Shown: positions 9,056 through 17,830 of the stretch, piece after piece
Layout of the letters: each line of letters starts with the position of its first letter
Position numbering within the stretch: the stretch's first letter is position 1
Assembly (NCBI RefSeq): GCF_007002745.1
Contig: NZ_SGNY01000014.1
Span: 62,001-126,000, forward strand
DNA length: 64,000 bases
Source: Martinezella rhizogenes
GTDB lineage: Bacteria > Pseudomonadota > Alphaproteobacteria > Rhizobiales > Rhizobiaceae
Direction: 5' to 3'
The notes under the pieces: generated by a model
Databases searched by the model: none
Told to the model about the DNA's origin: nothing
The model's input: only the letters and a program-made list of their open reading frames with translations
Program-made: the position numbers and the translations under genes

Positions 9056-9224
9056 GTCGTGCCTATCCGTTTGGCACGCGCTGTAAAATCAACCGATCGG
9101 CAAAGAGCGTTTGCGATGTGGATGGCGTGCCAGAGACTGCCCGCGAGACGTCAAGCGATCGCGGCCGTGCTCAGCAAACGTCGACGGATAAAAACGCCTT
9201 GACCTGTTGGCGCAGGAGACGGAC

Positions 9225-10589
9225 CTACCGCTGCTGGAAAACGCGCTTCTCGCGCCAGCGTACGGCAAATGTGCTGCCCTTGCCTGGAGCGGACGAAAGC
9301 TCAACGTAGCCGCCGTGACGGGTGACGATCTCGTTGACCATGCTGAGCCCCAGGCCCGCACCTGAGCCGTGAGGGCTGACCCGGTAGAACGGTTCGAATA
9401 TGCGCGACTGCTTGTCGCCGGCAATTCCGCAGCCCTGATCGGCGACAGTCACGCTGCCGTCAGCCTCAATACTGACCGATATCTGTCCTCGTCCGCCTCC
9501 GTACTGGACTGCATTACGAACCAGATTGACGAATGCACGCTCCAGAGCTTCGGCATCCCCGGGAACGAACAGGCTTTCCGCATCGCTATCGAACGAAATC
9601 TCGTAACCTTCGGCGATCGCCAGGGGAGCGAGGTCGGCGACCACCTTCGACACAACGCTGTTGAGATCGACAGGTGCATTCTGCTGGGGCTTCTGCCGGT
9701 ACTTCTCGGTGTCGAGAAGCTGGTTCGCGATTGCTGTAAGTCGCTTGATGGCCGTCTGCAGGTGTGTCTTATCCGCACCTGGTGAAAGCGTATCGATTCT
9801 CACCTGCAGGACAGCAATCGGCGTTCGAAGTTCATGGGCCGCGTTGACGAAGAAGCGCTCCGTCGCCTCGAAGCCGCTATCGAGACGACGCAGCGCCCTG
9901 TTGATGTCGCGCACCAGACGAAGCACCTCAGTGGGCAAGCCCCGCTCTTCCACCAGGGCGCCACGTGTGTCGAGATCGATCCTGTCCAGACGCCTGGTCA
10001 GGTCGCTGAAGGACCGCAAAGCCCAGCGTGTGACAAACGGGACGCCAATCAGGGAAATGGCGACGAGGATCAGCGCCGGCACGCCGATGGCAAGGTTCCC
10101 CAACAGCACGGTCACACCATATTGGGACATCGAAACACCGCCGGCAAAAATCGTTGCCTCACCGGCCTCTGTGTCGAAACGCTCCATGCGGGCGACACTC
10201 AGCGGATCGTTCAGGTCGCCATGGAGCTCGACACTTCTGAACGCCCGCAGGAATGGCATGTTGTCGGCAATTTTCCCGGGAGGCGCGCCGTGTGCAAGGA
10301 CAATATCTTTTCCAAGGTCTGCCACGAACCACAGGTCAGGCGCTTCCTCCATAATCTCTTTAAGCTCGGCCGTTGGAACCAGATGGGGCCGGCCATTCGG
10401 CTCGAGACGAACCGAGTCTGCGATTTCCTGAGACAGCCAGATGGACGTGATCGCCACATCGGGCTTGAGGCCAGAAAGGAGATAGAAAACCAGGCTGAGC
10501 GAGGCGATGACCGCGCAGAGCTGCAGAACGATAAAACCAAAAGTGAATCGCCAGCGAAGGGATGTGCTGGTCATCCTATTTCTGCTCAT
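9225..10589 (-). CDS. Sensor histidine kinase
   Basis: This 454-residue membrane kinase has a first transmembrane helix at about residues 15-39, a periplasmic sensor region of about 120 residues, a second helix near 165-185, then HAMP. The phospho-acceptor histidine is in FFVNAAHELRTPIAVL. The ATPase domain shows the N box (NLVRNAVQYGGG), G1 (VADQGCGIAG) and G2 (GAGLGLSMV). The gene overlaps the end of the response regulator gene by 14 bases, so the two are translated together. The signal is unknown. The location between macAB and a lipoprotein gene suggests an envelope-stress or antimicrobial-peptide response. Confidence 0.92.
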   Translation of the reverse strand: MSRNRMTSTSLRWRFTFGFIVLQLCAVIASLSLVFYLLSGLKPDVAITSIWLSQEIADSVRLEPNGRPHLVPTAELKEIMEEAPDLWFVADLGKDIVLAHGAPPGKIADNMPFLRAFRSVELHGDLNDPLSVARMERFDTEAGEATIFAGGVSMSQYGVTVLLGNLAIGVPALILVAISLIGVPFVTRWALRSFSDLTRRLDRIDLDTRGALVEERGLPTEVLRLVRDINRALRRLDSGFEATERFFVNAAHELRTPIAVLQVRIDTLSPGADKTHLQTAIKRLTAIANQLLDTEKYRQKPQQNAPVDLNSVVSKVVADLAPLAIAEGYEISFDSDAESLFVPGDAEALERAFVNLVRNAVQYGGGRGQISVSIEADGSVTVADQGCGIAGDKQSRIFEPFYRVSPHGSGAGLGLSMVNEIVTRHGGYVELSSAPGKGSTFAVRWREKRVFQQR

Positions 10590-11250
10590 GAAGGTAGTAG
10601 CCTATGCCACGAATGTTCTTGATAACAATATCGGCCTCCGCTTCGCCAAGCTTTCGGCGCAGGCGAGACATATTGGATTCCAGCGAGTTCGACTGGATTT
10701 CATCGTCAAAGGAATAGACCTGCCCCTCAAGGGACGAGCGCAACACGGTACGACCGCGGTTTCTCAGAAGAGTTTCGATGATGAGCAGTTCCCTTCGGGT
10801 GAGCGCAAGCCTGATGCCGTTGACATGCACATCGCATGAAACCCGATCATAGGTAACGTTTCCTGCCGACAGGACGAATGGGCCGGCTGTCGGCACCCGC
10901 CTCAGCACAGCGCTCATTCTGGCAATAAGCTCGGGAATTTCGAACGGCTTCGGCAAATAGTCATCGGCGCCGTCATTGAGGCCGGAAATTCGCTCGTCGG
11001 TTGACCTCAGAGCGGAGATGATAATCGATCGCGTATTTGAACCGGTGCGGTGCAAATCGGCGAGGAAGGTACTGCCATCGCCATCCGGCAGTTGCCGGTC
11101 GATAAGGACAATATCGTAATCCGCCATGGCGATTGCTTCCCGCGCCATCGCCAGATCTCCAACAGCGTCCAGCACGATGCCATGCTGCGAGAGGGCCGTC
11201 CTCAAGGCATCCGTCATTTCCGGATCGTCTTCGATAAGCAGAAGTTTCAT
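10576..11250 (-). CDS. OmpR/PhoB-family response regulator
   Basis: The protein has about 224 residues from the ATG at 11250 (MKLLLIEDDPEM); an upstream extension to 11304 is in frame but not part of the domain. The receiver domain has the acidic pair EDD, the phospho-acceptor aspartate in DIVLIDRQLPDG, and the lysine in YLPKPFEIPEL. The C-terminal winged-helix domain includes LALTRRELLIIETLLRNRGRT. It is the first gene of the pair with the histidine kinase. Its likely targets are macAB and the glycine-zipper lipoprotein, because both promoters carry the same 11-base-period repeat. Confidence 0.92.
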   Translation of the reverse strand: MKLLLIEDDPEMTDALRTALSQHGIVLDAVGDLAMAREAIAMADYDIVLIDRQLPDGDGSTFLADLHRTGSNTRSIIISALRSTDERISGLNDGADDYLPKPFEIPELIARMSAVLRRVPTAGPFVLSAGNVTYDRVSCDVHVNGIRLALTRRELLIIETLLRNRGRTVLRSSLEGQVYSFDDEIQSNSLESNMSRLRRKLGEAEADIVIKNIRGIGYYLHEQK

Positions 11251-11448
11251 AGTGGCCTGATCGTGCAAGTCCCGGACAGCTGTTCTCGAGAATTCTAACA
11301 GCAAATTTATATGTGTGTTTCAGATAAACTCGACTGCCATGACCGACTGGCCGCCAAGTCAATCGGCGGTCCAGATGTCCGGCACCGGGGAACCGAAACC
11401 TGCTGAGTATCCAGCCGGCTTTTAGTCCCCGTCGCCAAGGCCAGCCCC

Positions 11449-11733
11449 TTATCGGCAGCGGCCGTAGTTATCCCGATATCTGCAACCGTAATCGCGCCGG
11501 TCCCTATTTTCCCAGTGATCGCGACGGTTCCTGTCGTTTCGTTCACTGATGTTCCCGATGACAGCCCCTCCAGCACCTCCCGCGGCGGCTCCCACTGCAG
11601 CACCTTGCCACGTGCCGCTTGCCAGCCCGCCAATGATTGCGCCACTGGCCGCACCAATACCGGCGCCCTTTTCCGTCTGGCTGCAAGCCGTCAGCGTCAA
11701 ACAAACGAATATGCCTGAAATGATCTTTTTCAT
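11449..11733 (-). CDS. Small glycine-zipper lipoprotein
   Basis: This 94-residue protein has a lipoprotein signal peptide ending in the lipobox LTAC (cysteine at residue 17). Next comes a glycine-zipper segment of repeated GxxxG spacing (about residues 24-62, with GAGIGAASGAIIGGLASG), then a charged tail rich in R, D and N. Glycine-zipper lipoproteins of this size sit in the outer membrane and are often induced by envelope stress; no enzymatic role is expected. The upstream region carries the same direct-repeat element as macA, so it probably belongs to the regulon of the adjacent two-component system. Confidence 0.85.
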   Translation of the reverse strand: MKKIISGIFVCLTLTACSQTEKGAGIGAASGAIIGGLASGTWQGAAVGAAAGGAGGAVIGNISERNDRNRRDHWENRDRRDYGCRYRDNYGRCR

Positions 11734-12128
11734 GTCTGTCCTTTCGATCCATCGCCGCTACGGTCGCCCGTCGACCGTGGAGACGCACCAAGGTGCAGAC
11801 ATATGGCCACCGAAAATTACGTGGAAGTTACGCAGAACCGTCGGCGTGGACACCGGTCGAAAGTGCAAATTCGTGTAGGATGTGCGTCTTCACGATAAGT
11901 CATTCTCAGCTAATTCCGCCCGCCTCATCGATAGGCTCCGACGCCGCCGTGTCAATCACTGCGTTTGAGAACGGTGGGTCGAAATACTGGGGCAGACCGT
12001 TGCCGAGCTTGCCTATGGAGATTGACGGCGGTTCGGCGGCCCTGACCGGAAGGATAGTCCGGCCGCCGGCAGATGGCCTGTTTCTGCAGCCGTCAGATAG
12101 CTCCGTCGACGATAACCATCGGCCGGCC
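11734..12128. other. Intergenic region, no gene supported
   Basis: Apart from the direct-repeat element at 11816-11842 I see no gene or RNA here. Short open frames on both strands lack ribosome binding sites and recognisable domains. The right end is the 3' flank of the iron-type ABC operon. Confidence 0.5.
11816..11842. promoter_or_regulatory. Direct-repeat element upstream of the glycine-zipper lipoprotein
   Basis: ATTAC at 11816, GTTAC at 11827 and CCGTC at 11838 repeat every 11 bases. This matches the element before macA, including the CGTG that follows the third half-site. It lies 83 bases upstream of the lipoprotein start. Confidence 0.5.
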
Positions 12129-12845
12129 CTAGGAACAGGGCTCGATGCGGGCATCGATGCGATAGATATCGCGCAGCATGTCCGAGGTTATCACCGCTTC
12201 GGTACTGCCGCTCACCACCATTTCACCGCGGGCGATCACCATCGTATTCTCGCAATAGCGCAGCGCATGGTTGAGGTCGTGCAGGGCGATCAACACGATC
12301 ATGCCGGTTTTCTGGGCAAGCTCGGTGACGAAGCCCAGAACCTCGATCTGCCGGTGGAGATCGAGCGCCGATGTCGGCTCGTCCATCAGCAGCACTTCCG
12401 GCTTGCGCGCCAGCGCCTGCGCCAGCGACACCAGCTGCCGCTGGCCGCCGGATAGCTCGCCGAGGCCGCGGAAAGCAAGATCGTGGATTTTCAGCGCCTT
12501 GAGAATGGCATCGATCTCAAACAGCTCATCATCCTGAACCCGCCAGCCACCGCCCTGTTTGGCGGAAAGAAGCACGGATTCATAGACCGTCAGCACGGCA
12601 TTGGCGCCGGTATCCTGCGGCATGTAACAAATGGCTCGGTTGCCGCGCGCCGTATCGGAGAGTTCCACCAGACCCGGACCGGAGATCAGGCTGGCAATGC
12701 GCTTGAAAAGCGTGGATTTGCCGGCGGCGTTGGGGCCGATCACCGCCGTCACGCTGCCGCTTTCCAGCGTATCGATGCCGACTTTGGACAGAACCGTGGT
12801 GCGGCCATAGGCGGCACCGACATCCTTCAGTGCGAGCGCTACCAT
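12129..12845 (-). CDS. Iron/siderophore-type ABC transporter ATPase (FecE/FepC-like)
   Basis: The protein has 238 residues with Walker A GPNAAGKST near 37-45, signature LSGGQRQ near 130, Walker B VLLMDEP and switch histidine ALHDLNHA. It powers a FecBCD-type importer for a metal chelate. It overlaps the permease gene by 7 bases and is the last gene of the unit. The Walker A loop has alanine where glycine or serine is common, which is tolerated in this family. The substrate (ferric siderophore, haem or another chelate) is not determined by the ATPase. Confidence 0.9.
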   Translation of the reverse strand: MVALALKDVGAAYGRTTVLSKVGIDTLESGSVTAVIGPNAAGKSTLFKRIASLISGPGLVELSDTARGNRAICYMPQDTGANAVLTVYESVLLSAKQGGGWRVQDDELFEIDAILKALKIHDLAFRGLGELSGGQRQLVSLAQALARKPEVLLMDEPTSALDLHRQIEVLGFVTELAQKTGMIVLIALHDLNHALRYCENTMVIARGEMVVSGSTEAVITSDMLRDIYRIDARIEPCS

Positions 12846-13906
12846 GCGCGTCTCCTGTTGCCGAAAATGAGCACGAAAAAGAACGGTACGCCGACCAGCG
12901 CCGTAATGACCCCGATCGGCAGAATGGCGCCGGGGATGAGGATCTTGCTGATGACCGAGGTGGTTGACAGAAGCAGCGCGCCGCAGATCACCGAGCCGGG
13001 CAGGAAAAAGCGCTGATCTTCACCAACCAGCATACGGGCGATATGCGGACCGACAAGCCCGACAAAACCGATGGTGCCGACGAAAGAAACCGGGATGGCC
13101 GCCAGAAGGCTGACCGTCAGCATGGTTTGCAACCGCAGCCGGCGCACATTGATGCCCATGCTGGCCGCCTTGTCATCGCCCAGCCTGAGTGCCGTCAGCG
13201 CCCAGGCGTTGCGCATGAACATCGGCACGGTGATGATGAGAATGGCCGCAGTCACATAGACCTTTTCCCAGGTTGCCTTCGTCAGGCTGCCCATGGTCCA
13301 GAAAACGACGGCGGCAAGCGCCTGTTCGGAGGCCAGATATTCCAGCAGTGACAGCGCCGCGTTGAAGGTGAAGACCAGCGCGATGCCGAGGAGCACGATG
13401 GTTTCGACCGTCACACCACGCAGCGTCGAGGCAAAATGGATGAACAGCGCCGCAACCATGGCCATGATGAAGGCATTGATCGGCACCATATAATGCACGG
13501 CACCCGGAAAGATCGCCACGCCGCCAACGAGCGCCAGCGCCGCGCCAAAACTTGCAGCTGCGGAAATGCCGAGCGTGAAGGGGCTGGCGAGCGGGTTGGA
13601 CAGGATGGTCTGCATCTGCGCGCCCGCAACAGACAGCGATGCACCAACGGTGACCGCCATCAGCGCAATCGGCATACGGATATCCCAGATCACCACTCGC
13701 AGCTGGTTAGCAGCAGCGGCCGGATCGGCAATGGTCGCCAGAACTTCGGAAATTGTATAGCGCGCCGGGCCGAGCGCCATATCCGCGGCCATGCTGAAAC
13801 ACAGGGCGATGAAAAGCCCGACAAGAATAACGATCCTGCGCGCGGCAAGGGCGCGATATTGATCGCGCCCACTGACGCCAACGGCGTTTTCATTCAGCGA
13901 ACTCAT
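12839..13906 (-). CDS. FecCD-family permease of an iron-type ABC importer
   Basis: This 355-residue FecCD-family permease has about ten hydrophobic helices. Family landmarks include LGISAAASFGAALAL, the cytoplasmic coupling region LRLGDDKAASMGINVRR, and FVGLVGPHIARMLVG. A single permease gene implies a homodimeric channel. It overlaps the binding-protein stop codon by 4 bases and the ATPase start by 7, so the genes are translationally linked. It probably serves both upstream binding proteins, since no second permease exists in this unit. Confidence 0.9.
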   Translation of the reverse strand: MSSLNENAVGVSGRDQYRALAARRIVILVGLFIALCFSMAADMALGPARYTISEVLATIADPAAAANQLRVVIWDIRMPIALMAVTVGASLSVAGAQMQTILSNPLASPFTLGISAAASFGAALALVGGVAIFPGAVHYMVPINAFIMAMVAALFIHFASTLRGVTVETIVLLGIALVFTFNAALSLLEYLASEQALAAVVFWTMGSLTKATWEKVYVTAAILIITVPMFMRNAWALTALRLGDDKAASMGINVRRLRLQTMLTVSLLAAIPVSFVGTIGFVGLVGPHIARMLVGEDQRFFLPGSVICGALLLSTTSVISKILIPGAILPIGVITALVGVPFFFVLIFGNRRRAW

Positions 13907-15042
13907 TGGTTCAAACCTTTTTCGAGCGAGGCGAAATAGCCCGGCTTGTAGGTAACGGGGAGGAACTTCCGGTAAAATTCCTCAGCGTTTTTTTCCGGAT
14001 CGAGATCAGCGAAGAGGTCCGGATGAAACCACTTGGCAAATTGCTGGATCGGCAAAAACTCGTAAGGAGCGCCATAAAACTGGTGCCAGACGGCATGGAC
14101 ATTGCCCTGCTTGACCGCCTTCAGTTCCGGAAACGGCGTACGCGTCATCAGATTGGCCAGCCGCTCGCGCGAAAGCGCCGTGTCTGCGCCAAGTCCAAGG
14201 GGAACGAACTGGTTGATGTCGGATTCCGCCGCCCAGTTCGAGCCGGTGACGATGACATGGTCAGGATCAGCGACGACCAGCTGCTCGGGATTGAGATCGC
14301 CGAAGGTCGTCTTGATGATGCCGTCGGCAATATTGTGACCACCGGCCAGATCGACCATCGCGCCGAAATTGGCGGATCCAAAGGTGCGGCAGCAATTATT
14401 CTCGCCGGAAATGCCGGGCGAACGCTCGATAAAGACATTCGGGCGCTTGAGGTCCTTGACGCTGGCGACCCGGTCGGTCACGCGGGCGATTTCAGCACGG
14501 CGATAGGCGATGAATTCCTTGGCGCGCTCTTCCGCACCGAACAGTTTTCCGAGAATTTCGATCGAGGCTTCGCTGTTCTTATCGGGATCGATACGGAAAT
14601 CGAGATAAACGATCTTGATGCCGGCAGCGGCAGCCTTCTCTTCGAAACCACTTTCCTTGGCGGTTTTTTCCGTTTCCAGATTGAGGGTGATCACGTCAGG
14701 AGAAAGGGTGATCGCCGTTTCCAGGCTGAAGTCACCCTGCGGCAGATAACCGAAGCGCGGCAGTTTCTCGATCTGCGGAAAACGCTCGACATAGGCCGTG
14801 TAGCTGTCGGGGTCCTTCTTGAGCAGATCGTCACGCCAGCCGACGATGTTTTCGAAGGTCTTGTCGCCCTTCAGCGCCGCGATGACGTGGATCTGGCGGG
14901 CTTCGCCAACGATGACACGCTTGGCCGGCAGGTCCAGTTCGACCTTGCGGCCGGTGACATCGGTGATCTCGCCTGCATGGGCTGTTACGGCGAGAAGAGA
15001 GAAGGCCAGCACCGCAAGATGCCTCAGAGCATTGAGCCGCAT
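13903..15042 (-). CDS. Periplasmic binding protein of the iron-type ABC importer, copy 2
   Basis: The 379-residue protein has a signal peptide (about residues 1-23, ending near TAHAGE) and a class III (BtuF/FepB-like) binding fold. A CC pair in ENNCCRTFGSANFGAMVDLAGG is shared with the neighbouring paralog (DDCCMSFGNENFGKMVELAGG), as are the C-terminal blocks HAVWHQFY and KPGYFASL. It sits directly before the permease with a 4-base overlap. The conserved double cysteine is not a usual feature of siderophore-binding proteins. The ligand is unknown. Confidence 0.88.
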   Translation of the reverse strand: MRLNALRHLAVLAFSLLAVTAHAGEITDVTGRKVELDLPAKRVIVGEARQIHVIAALKGDKTFENIVGWRDDLLKKDPDSYTAYVERFPQIEKLPRFGYLPQGDFSLETAITLSPDVITLNLETEKTAKESGFEEKAAAAGIKIVYLDFRIDPDKNSEASIEILGKLFGAEERAKEFIAYRRAEIARVTDRVASVKDLKRPNVFIERSPGISGENNCCRTFGSANFGAMVDLAGGHNIADGIIKTTFGDLNPEQLVVADPDHVIVTGSNWAAESDINQFVPLGLGADTALSRERLANLMTRTPFPELKAVKQGNVHAVWHQFYGAPYEFLPIQQFAKWFHPDLFADLDPEKNAEEFYRKFLPVTYKPGYFASLEKGLNQ

Positions 15043-15138
15043 GAGAAGTCCTCATTGAGTTCCAAAAGAAAATGATGAAACCGCATCACTGCGGTCTCAT
15101 CCATCGAACGGACGGCGCTCCTCTTCACCGTCCCTGTC

Positions 15139-16272
15139 TTATTTCGCGTCCTTCAGCGACACGAAGTAGCCGGGCTTGTAATCAAGCGGCAGGAAGCGGG
15201 CATGCAATTCCTTGAAGGTCGCCTCGGGATCGAGATCCTTGAAGAGATCAGGATGCAGCCACTTGGCGATTTCCTGAATGGCCACGAACTGGTACGGGTT
15301 GTTGTAGAACTGGTGCCAGATGGCGTGGACATTGCCGTCCTTCACCGCCTGCACACCGGTAAAGGCCGGGCGCTTGGTAAGGTTTTCGAGCTTCCGATGC
15401 GCTTCCTTCACATCCGCACCATAACCGACACCGACCCAGTTGCCGCCGGGAACGTAGCCATTCCAGTTACCGCCGGTGATGATGATCTGCTCCGGGTTGG
15501 AGGCGATGATCTGTTCCGGATTGACGGTGCCGAAGGTGCCGGGAATGATATCCTTGGCCATGTTGATGCCGCCGGCAAGCTCGACCATCTTGCCGAAATT
15601 CTCGTTGCCGAAGGACATGCAGCAATCGTCGGAGTAACCGCCGGCGCGCTCGACAAACACCACCGGCTTCTTCGGATTGGCCTTGGCGAGTGTATCGGTG
15701 ACCTTGGCGATGGAGTCAGCACGGAACTTGATGAAGTCCTCGGCGATCTTTTCCTTGCCCGTCAGCTTGCCCATCAGGCGCATGCTCGGCTCGGTATTTT
15801 CCATCGGCTTTTCACGGAAGTCGACATAAACAAGCGGAATGCCAACCTTGGCGAGCTTCTCGATGTAGCCTGCCTCTTCGGTCGCCGTCTTGGCGTCGAT
15901 ATTCATCAGGATCACGTCCGGCTTAAGCGCAACGGCCTGCTCGACGTCGAAAGTGCCGTCCTTCATGCCGCCAAAGGTCGGCAGCTTGGCGATCTCAGGA
16001 TATTTGGCAAGATAGGCGTCATAGGTTTCCGGATCGGCCTTGGCGAGGTCATCGCGCCAGCCGACGACGTGCTGGAAAGGGTTTTCCTTGTCGAGCGCCG
16101 CGAGGAAATAGATCTGCCGGCCTTCACCGAGAATGACGTGCGAAACGGGAACATTGACTTCGACATCCCGGCCGGTCACATCCTTGACAGTGACCTTTTC
16201 GGCCAGTGCCGGCCAGGCGGCGGATACGAGAAGGCCAAGGGCAAGTGCCGTGGATTTGGCTGAGATGCGCAT
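15139..16272 (-). CDS. Periplasmic binding protein of the iron-type ABC importer, copy 1
   Basis: The 377-residue protein has a signal peptide (ending near PALAEK) and the same fold and motifs as the next gene, including GEGRQIYFLAAL, the CC pair and HAIWHQFYNNPYQFVAIQEIAKWLHPDLF. The two are clearly tandem duplicates that have diverged, perhaps giving one permease two ligand specificities. It is the first gene of the operon. An Irr-like box lies 71 bases upstream, which fits iron control. The intergenic gap to copy 2 is 96 bases with no other gene. Confidence 0.88.
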   Translation of the reverse strand: MRISAKSTALALGLLVSAAWPALAEKVTVKDVTGRDVEVNVPVSHVILGEGRQIYFLAALDKENPFQHVVGWRDDLAKADPETYDAYLAKYPEIAKLPTFGGMKDGTFDVEQAVALKPDVILMNIDAKTATEEAGYIEKLAKVGIPLVYVDFREKPMENTEPSMRLMGKLTGKEKIAEDFIKFRADSIAKVTDTLAKANPKKPVVFVERAGGYSDDCCMSFGNENFGKMVELAGGINMAKDIIPGTFGTVNPEQIIASNPEQIIITGGNWNGYVPGGNWVGVGYGADVKEAHRKLENLTKRPAFTGVQAVKDGNVHAIWHQFYNNPYQFVAIQEIAKWLHPDLFKDLDPEATFKELHARFLPLDYKPGYFVSLKDAK

Positions 16273-16342
16273 CGGATATTGCTCTCCAGTGTTGACTGGC
16301 GGGGCTGTATTATTTTCTGACTGTACTAGTCAACATTTATGT

Positions 16343-16359
16343 TTTAGAGCCATTCTCAA
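16343..16359. promoter_or_regulatory. Irr/ICE-like iron box between divergent genes
   Basis: TTTAGAG-CCA-TTCTCAA matches the rhizobial iron control element TTTAGAA-N3-TTCTAAA at 12 of 14 fixed positions. It lies between the binding-protein operon and the methyltransferase gene and could serve both. The match was made by eye. Confidence 0.5.
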
Positions 16360-16385
16360 CTGACCGGCGCATGGGTTGAAGACCA

Positions 16386-17234
16386 ATGATCGACACTATC
16401 CAATATGGCAAGAACGACAGCCTGCGAGACGAAATCAAAGCCTATTGGTCCGGCCGCGCCGCGACCTTCGACCTTTCCCCCGGACATGAGATTTTTTCCG
16501 AAGATGAGCGAGAAGCGTGGCATGCCCTGCTTTTGAAGCATCTGGGACAGGGAGAAGGCCGCAAGGCGCTCGATCTCGCCAGCGGAACCGGCGTCATTTC
16601 GCATCTGATGGACGATCTTGGTTTTCAGGTCACGGGCATGGACTGGTCGGAAACCATGCTGGCGCTCGCGAGGGAAAAAGCGAAAAGCCGCGGGCGCAAT
16701 ATCCGCTTTTTTGTCGGCGATGCCGAAAACACCATGGAGCCGGATGAAAGCGCCGATGTCATCATCACCCGTCATCTCGTCTGGACACTGGTGGACCCGC
16801 AGGCAAGCTTTGCCGAATGGTTCCGCGTGCTGAAACCGGGCGGGCGGCTGCTGATCGTCGACGGCGATTTCGTCAATGTCGGCTGGCGCGAAAAACTCGT
16901 CAAGAAACTGGCCGCGGGTCTGGAAAGCATCGGCCTCGTGAAACCGGACCAGCTGCACAAGCCGGCTGATCCGGCCAATACCTTCAACAGCATTCTTTCA
17001 CGCGTCTATTTTTCCGGCGGTGCGCGGGCTGACGATGTCGCGGCGATGTTGCGTGCGACGGGATTCGAACCCGTCGCGGTTGATCAGGAACTTCAGGCCA
17101 TCCATCGCGCCCAGTCGAAGAACTTCAGCCTGCTAAAGGGCATCCTGCGTGGCCTGCAGCACCGTTATGCGGTCTGCGCCGTGAAGCCGGACATGTCCGC
17201 GAATATCATCCGCACGCCGTCACCCCGGACCTGA
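16386..17234 (+). CDS. Class I SAM-dependent methyltransferase
   Basis: The 282-residue protein has a Rossmann methyltransferase core: motif I ALDLASGTGVISHLMDDLG near residues 60-78, the acidic MDWSETML, FFVGDAENTM, and the post-core VLKPGGRLLIVDGDF. The substrate is unknown. It is divergent from the iron-type ABC operon across an Irr-like box, so a role in making or modifying a metal chelator, or in iron-limited metabolism, is possible but unproven. The last residues (about RTPSPRT) and the stop codon are encoded by the palindromic repeat that begins near 17216, so the natural C-terminus has been rewritten by the repeat. Confidence 0.85.
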   Translation: MIDTIQYGKNDSLRDEIKAYWSGRAATFDLSPGHEIFSEDEREAWHALLLKHLGQGEGRKALDLASGTGVISHLMDDLGFQVTGMDWSETMLALAREKAKSRGRNIRFFVGDAENTMEPDESADVIITRHLVWTLVDPQASFAEWFRVLKPGGRLLIVDGDFVNVGWREKLVKKLAAGLESIGLVKPDQLHKPADPANTFNSILSRVYFSGGARADDVAAMLRATGFEPVAVDQELQAIHRAQSKNFSLLKGILRGLQHRYAVCAVKPDMSANIIRTPSPRT

Positions 17235-17333
17235 TCCGGGGATCTAGTGCGATCAAGTCCTTGACCGCGAAAGACTCTTTCCCGGCTTAGACGCGCCGGG
17301 GCTGGATGCCGGATCTAGTCCGGCATGACGGAT
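17216..17333. repeat. Palindromic intergenic repeat (RIME-like), copy A
   Basis: Two inverted-repeat modules, CCCCGGA-N5-TCCGGGG at the left and GCCGGA-N5-TCCGGC at the right, flank a GATCAAG-containing centre. This is the same architecture as the element at 39993-40107 in the opposite orientation. Its left edge provides the methyltransferase stop codon. Confidence 0.75.
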
Positions 17334-17356
17334 GAGGGAAACTCGGCGCAGAATCC

Positions 17357-17830
17357 TCATTTTTCCGCTTGCTCGAAGAGATCGTCCAGCCGGGGCTTCG
17401 CTCGGCCGGGCACGTCGACTTCCCTGTAGCTCTGCGGCAGGGTCGCCTCGCCCACCTTGATCAGCATGACCATGCCCATGCCGTAATGCGGCGAGCATTT
17501 GATTCCGTAAAAGCCCGGTCTGTCGAAAGCAGTCTCGAATTCATCATTGATCCGGCTTTTGAAACCCTCGGCGCCTTCGGGAATCATGCCGTCGATGGTC
17601 GCGGCATTGTGGCTCTTGTGGGTCGGCACAAAGCGCACACGGTCGCCGGGGGCGATTTCCAGAAAATCGGGCTCGAACACCATCGGACCTTTTTCGCCCC
17701 GGTTCAGCATTTTTACCTCGAAGGTTTCGGCCATGGCATGCAGGGGAAAGCCCGTAGCCAGCGCCAATGCAATTCCAGCCAGAGCATTACGCGGCTGCAC
17801 GCCAAGGCGAAGCATCTTCAATTTCATCAT
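17357..17830 (-). CDS. Pseudoazurin (type I blue-copper protein)
   Basis: The 157-residue precursor has a signal peptide (about residues 1-34, ending HAMAE) and a cupredoxin domain. The copper ligands are visible: histidine in PTHKSHNA and the C-terminal cysteine, histidine and methionine of IKCSPHYGMGMVM. Pseudoazurin is a periplasmic electron carrier, classically for copper nitrite reductase. Here it is instead the last gene of a B12-riboswitch ABC operon, and its ATG overlaps the ATPase stop codon by 4 bases. No denitrification gene lies nearby. A redox step linked to uptake of the transported chelate is a speculative reading. Confidence 0.9.
   Translation of the reverse strand: MMKLKMLRLGVQPRNALAGIALALATGFPLHAMAETFEVKMLNRGEKGPMVFEPDFLEIAPGDRVRFVPTHKSHNAATIDGMIPEGAEGFKSRINDEFETAFDRPGFYGIKCSPHYGMGMVMLIKVGEATLPQSYREVDVPGRAKPRLDDLFEQAEK

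Noticed and set aside
11906-12154. 82-codon minus-strand ORF in the gap before the iron-type ABC operon
   Set aside because: It overlaps the end of the ATPase gene, has no ribosome site and has random-looking composition.
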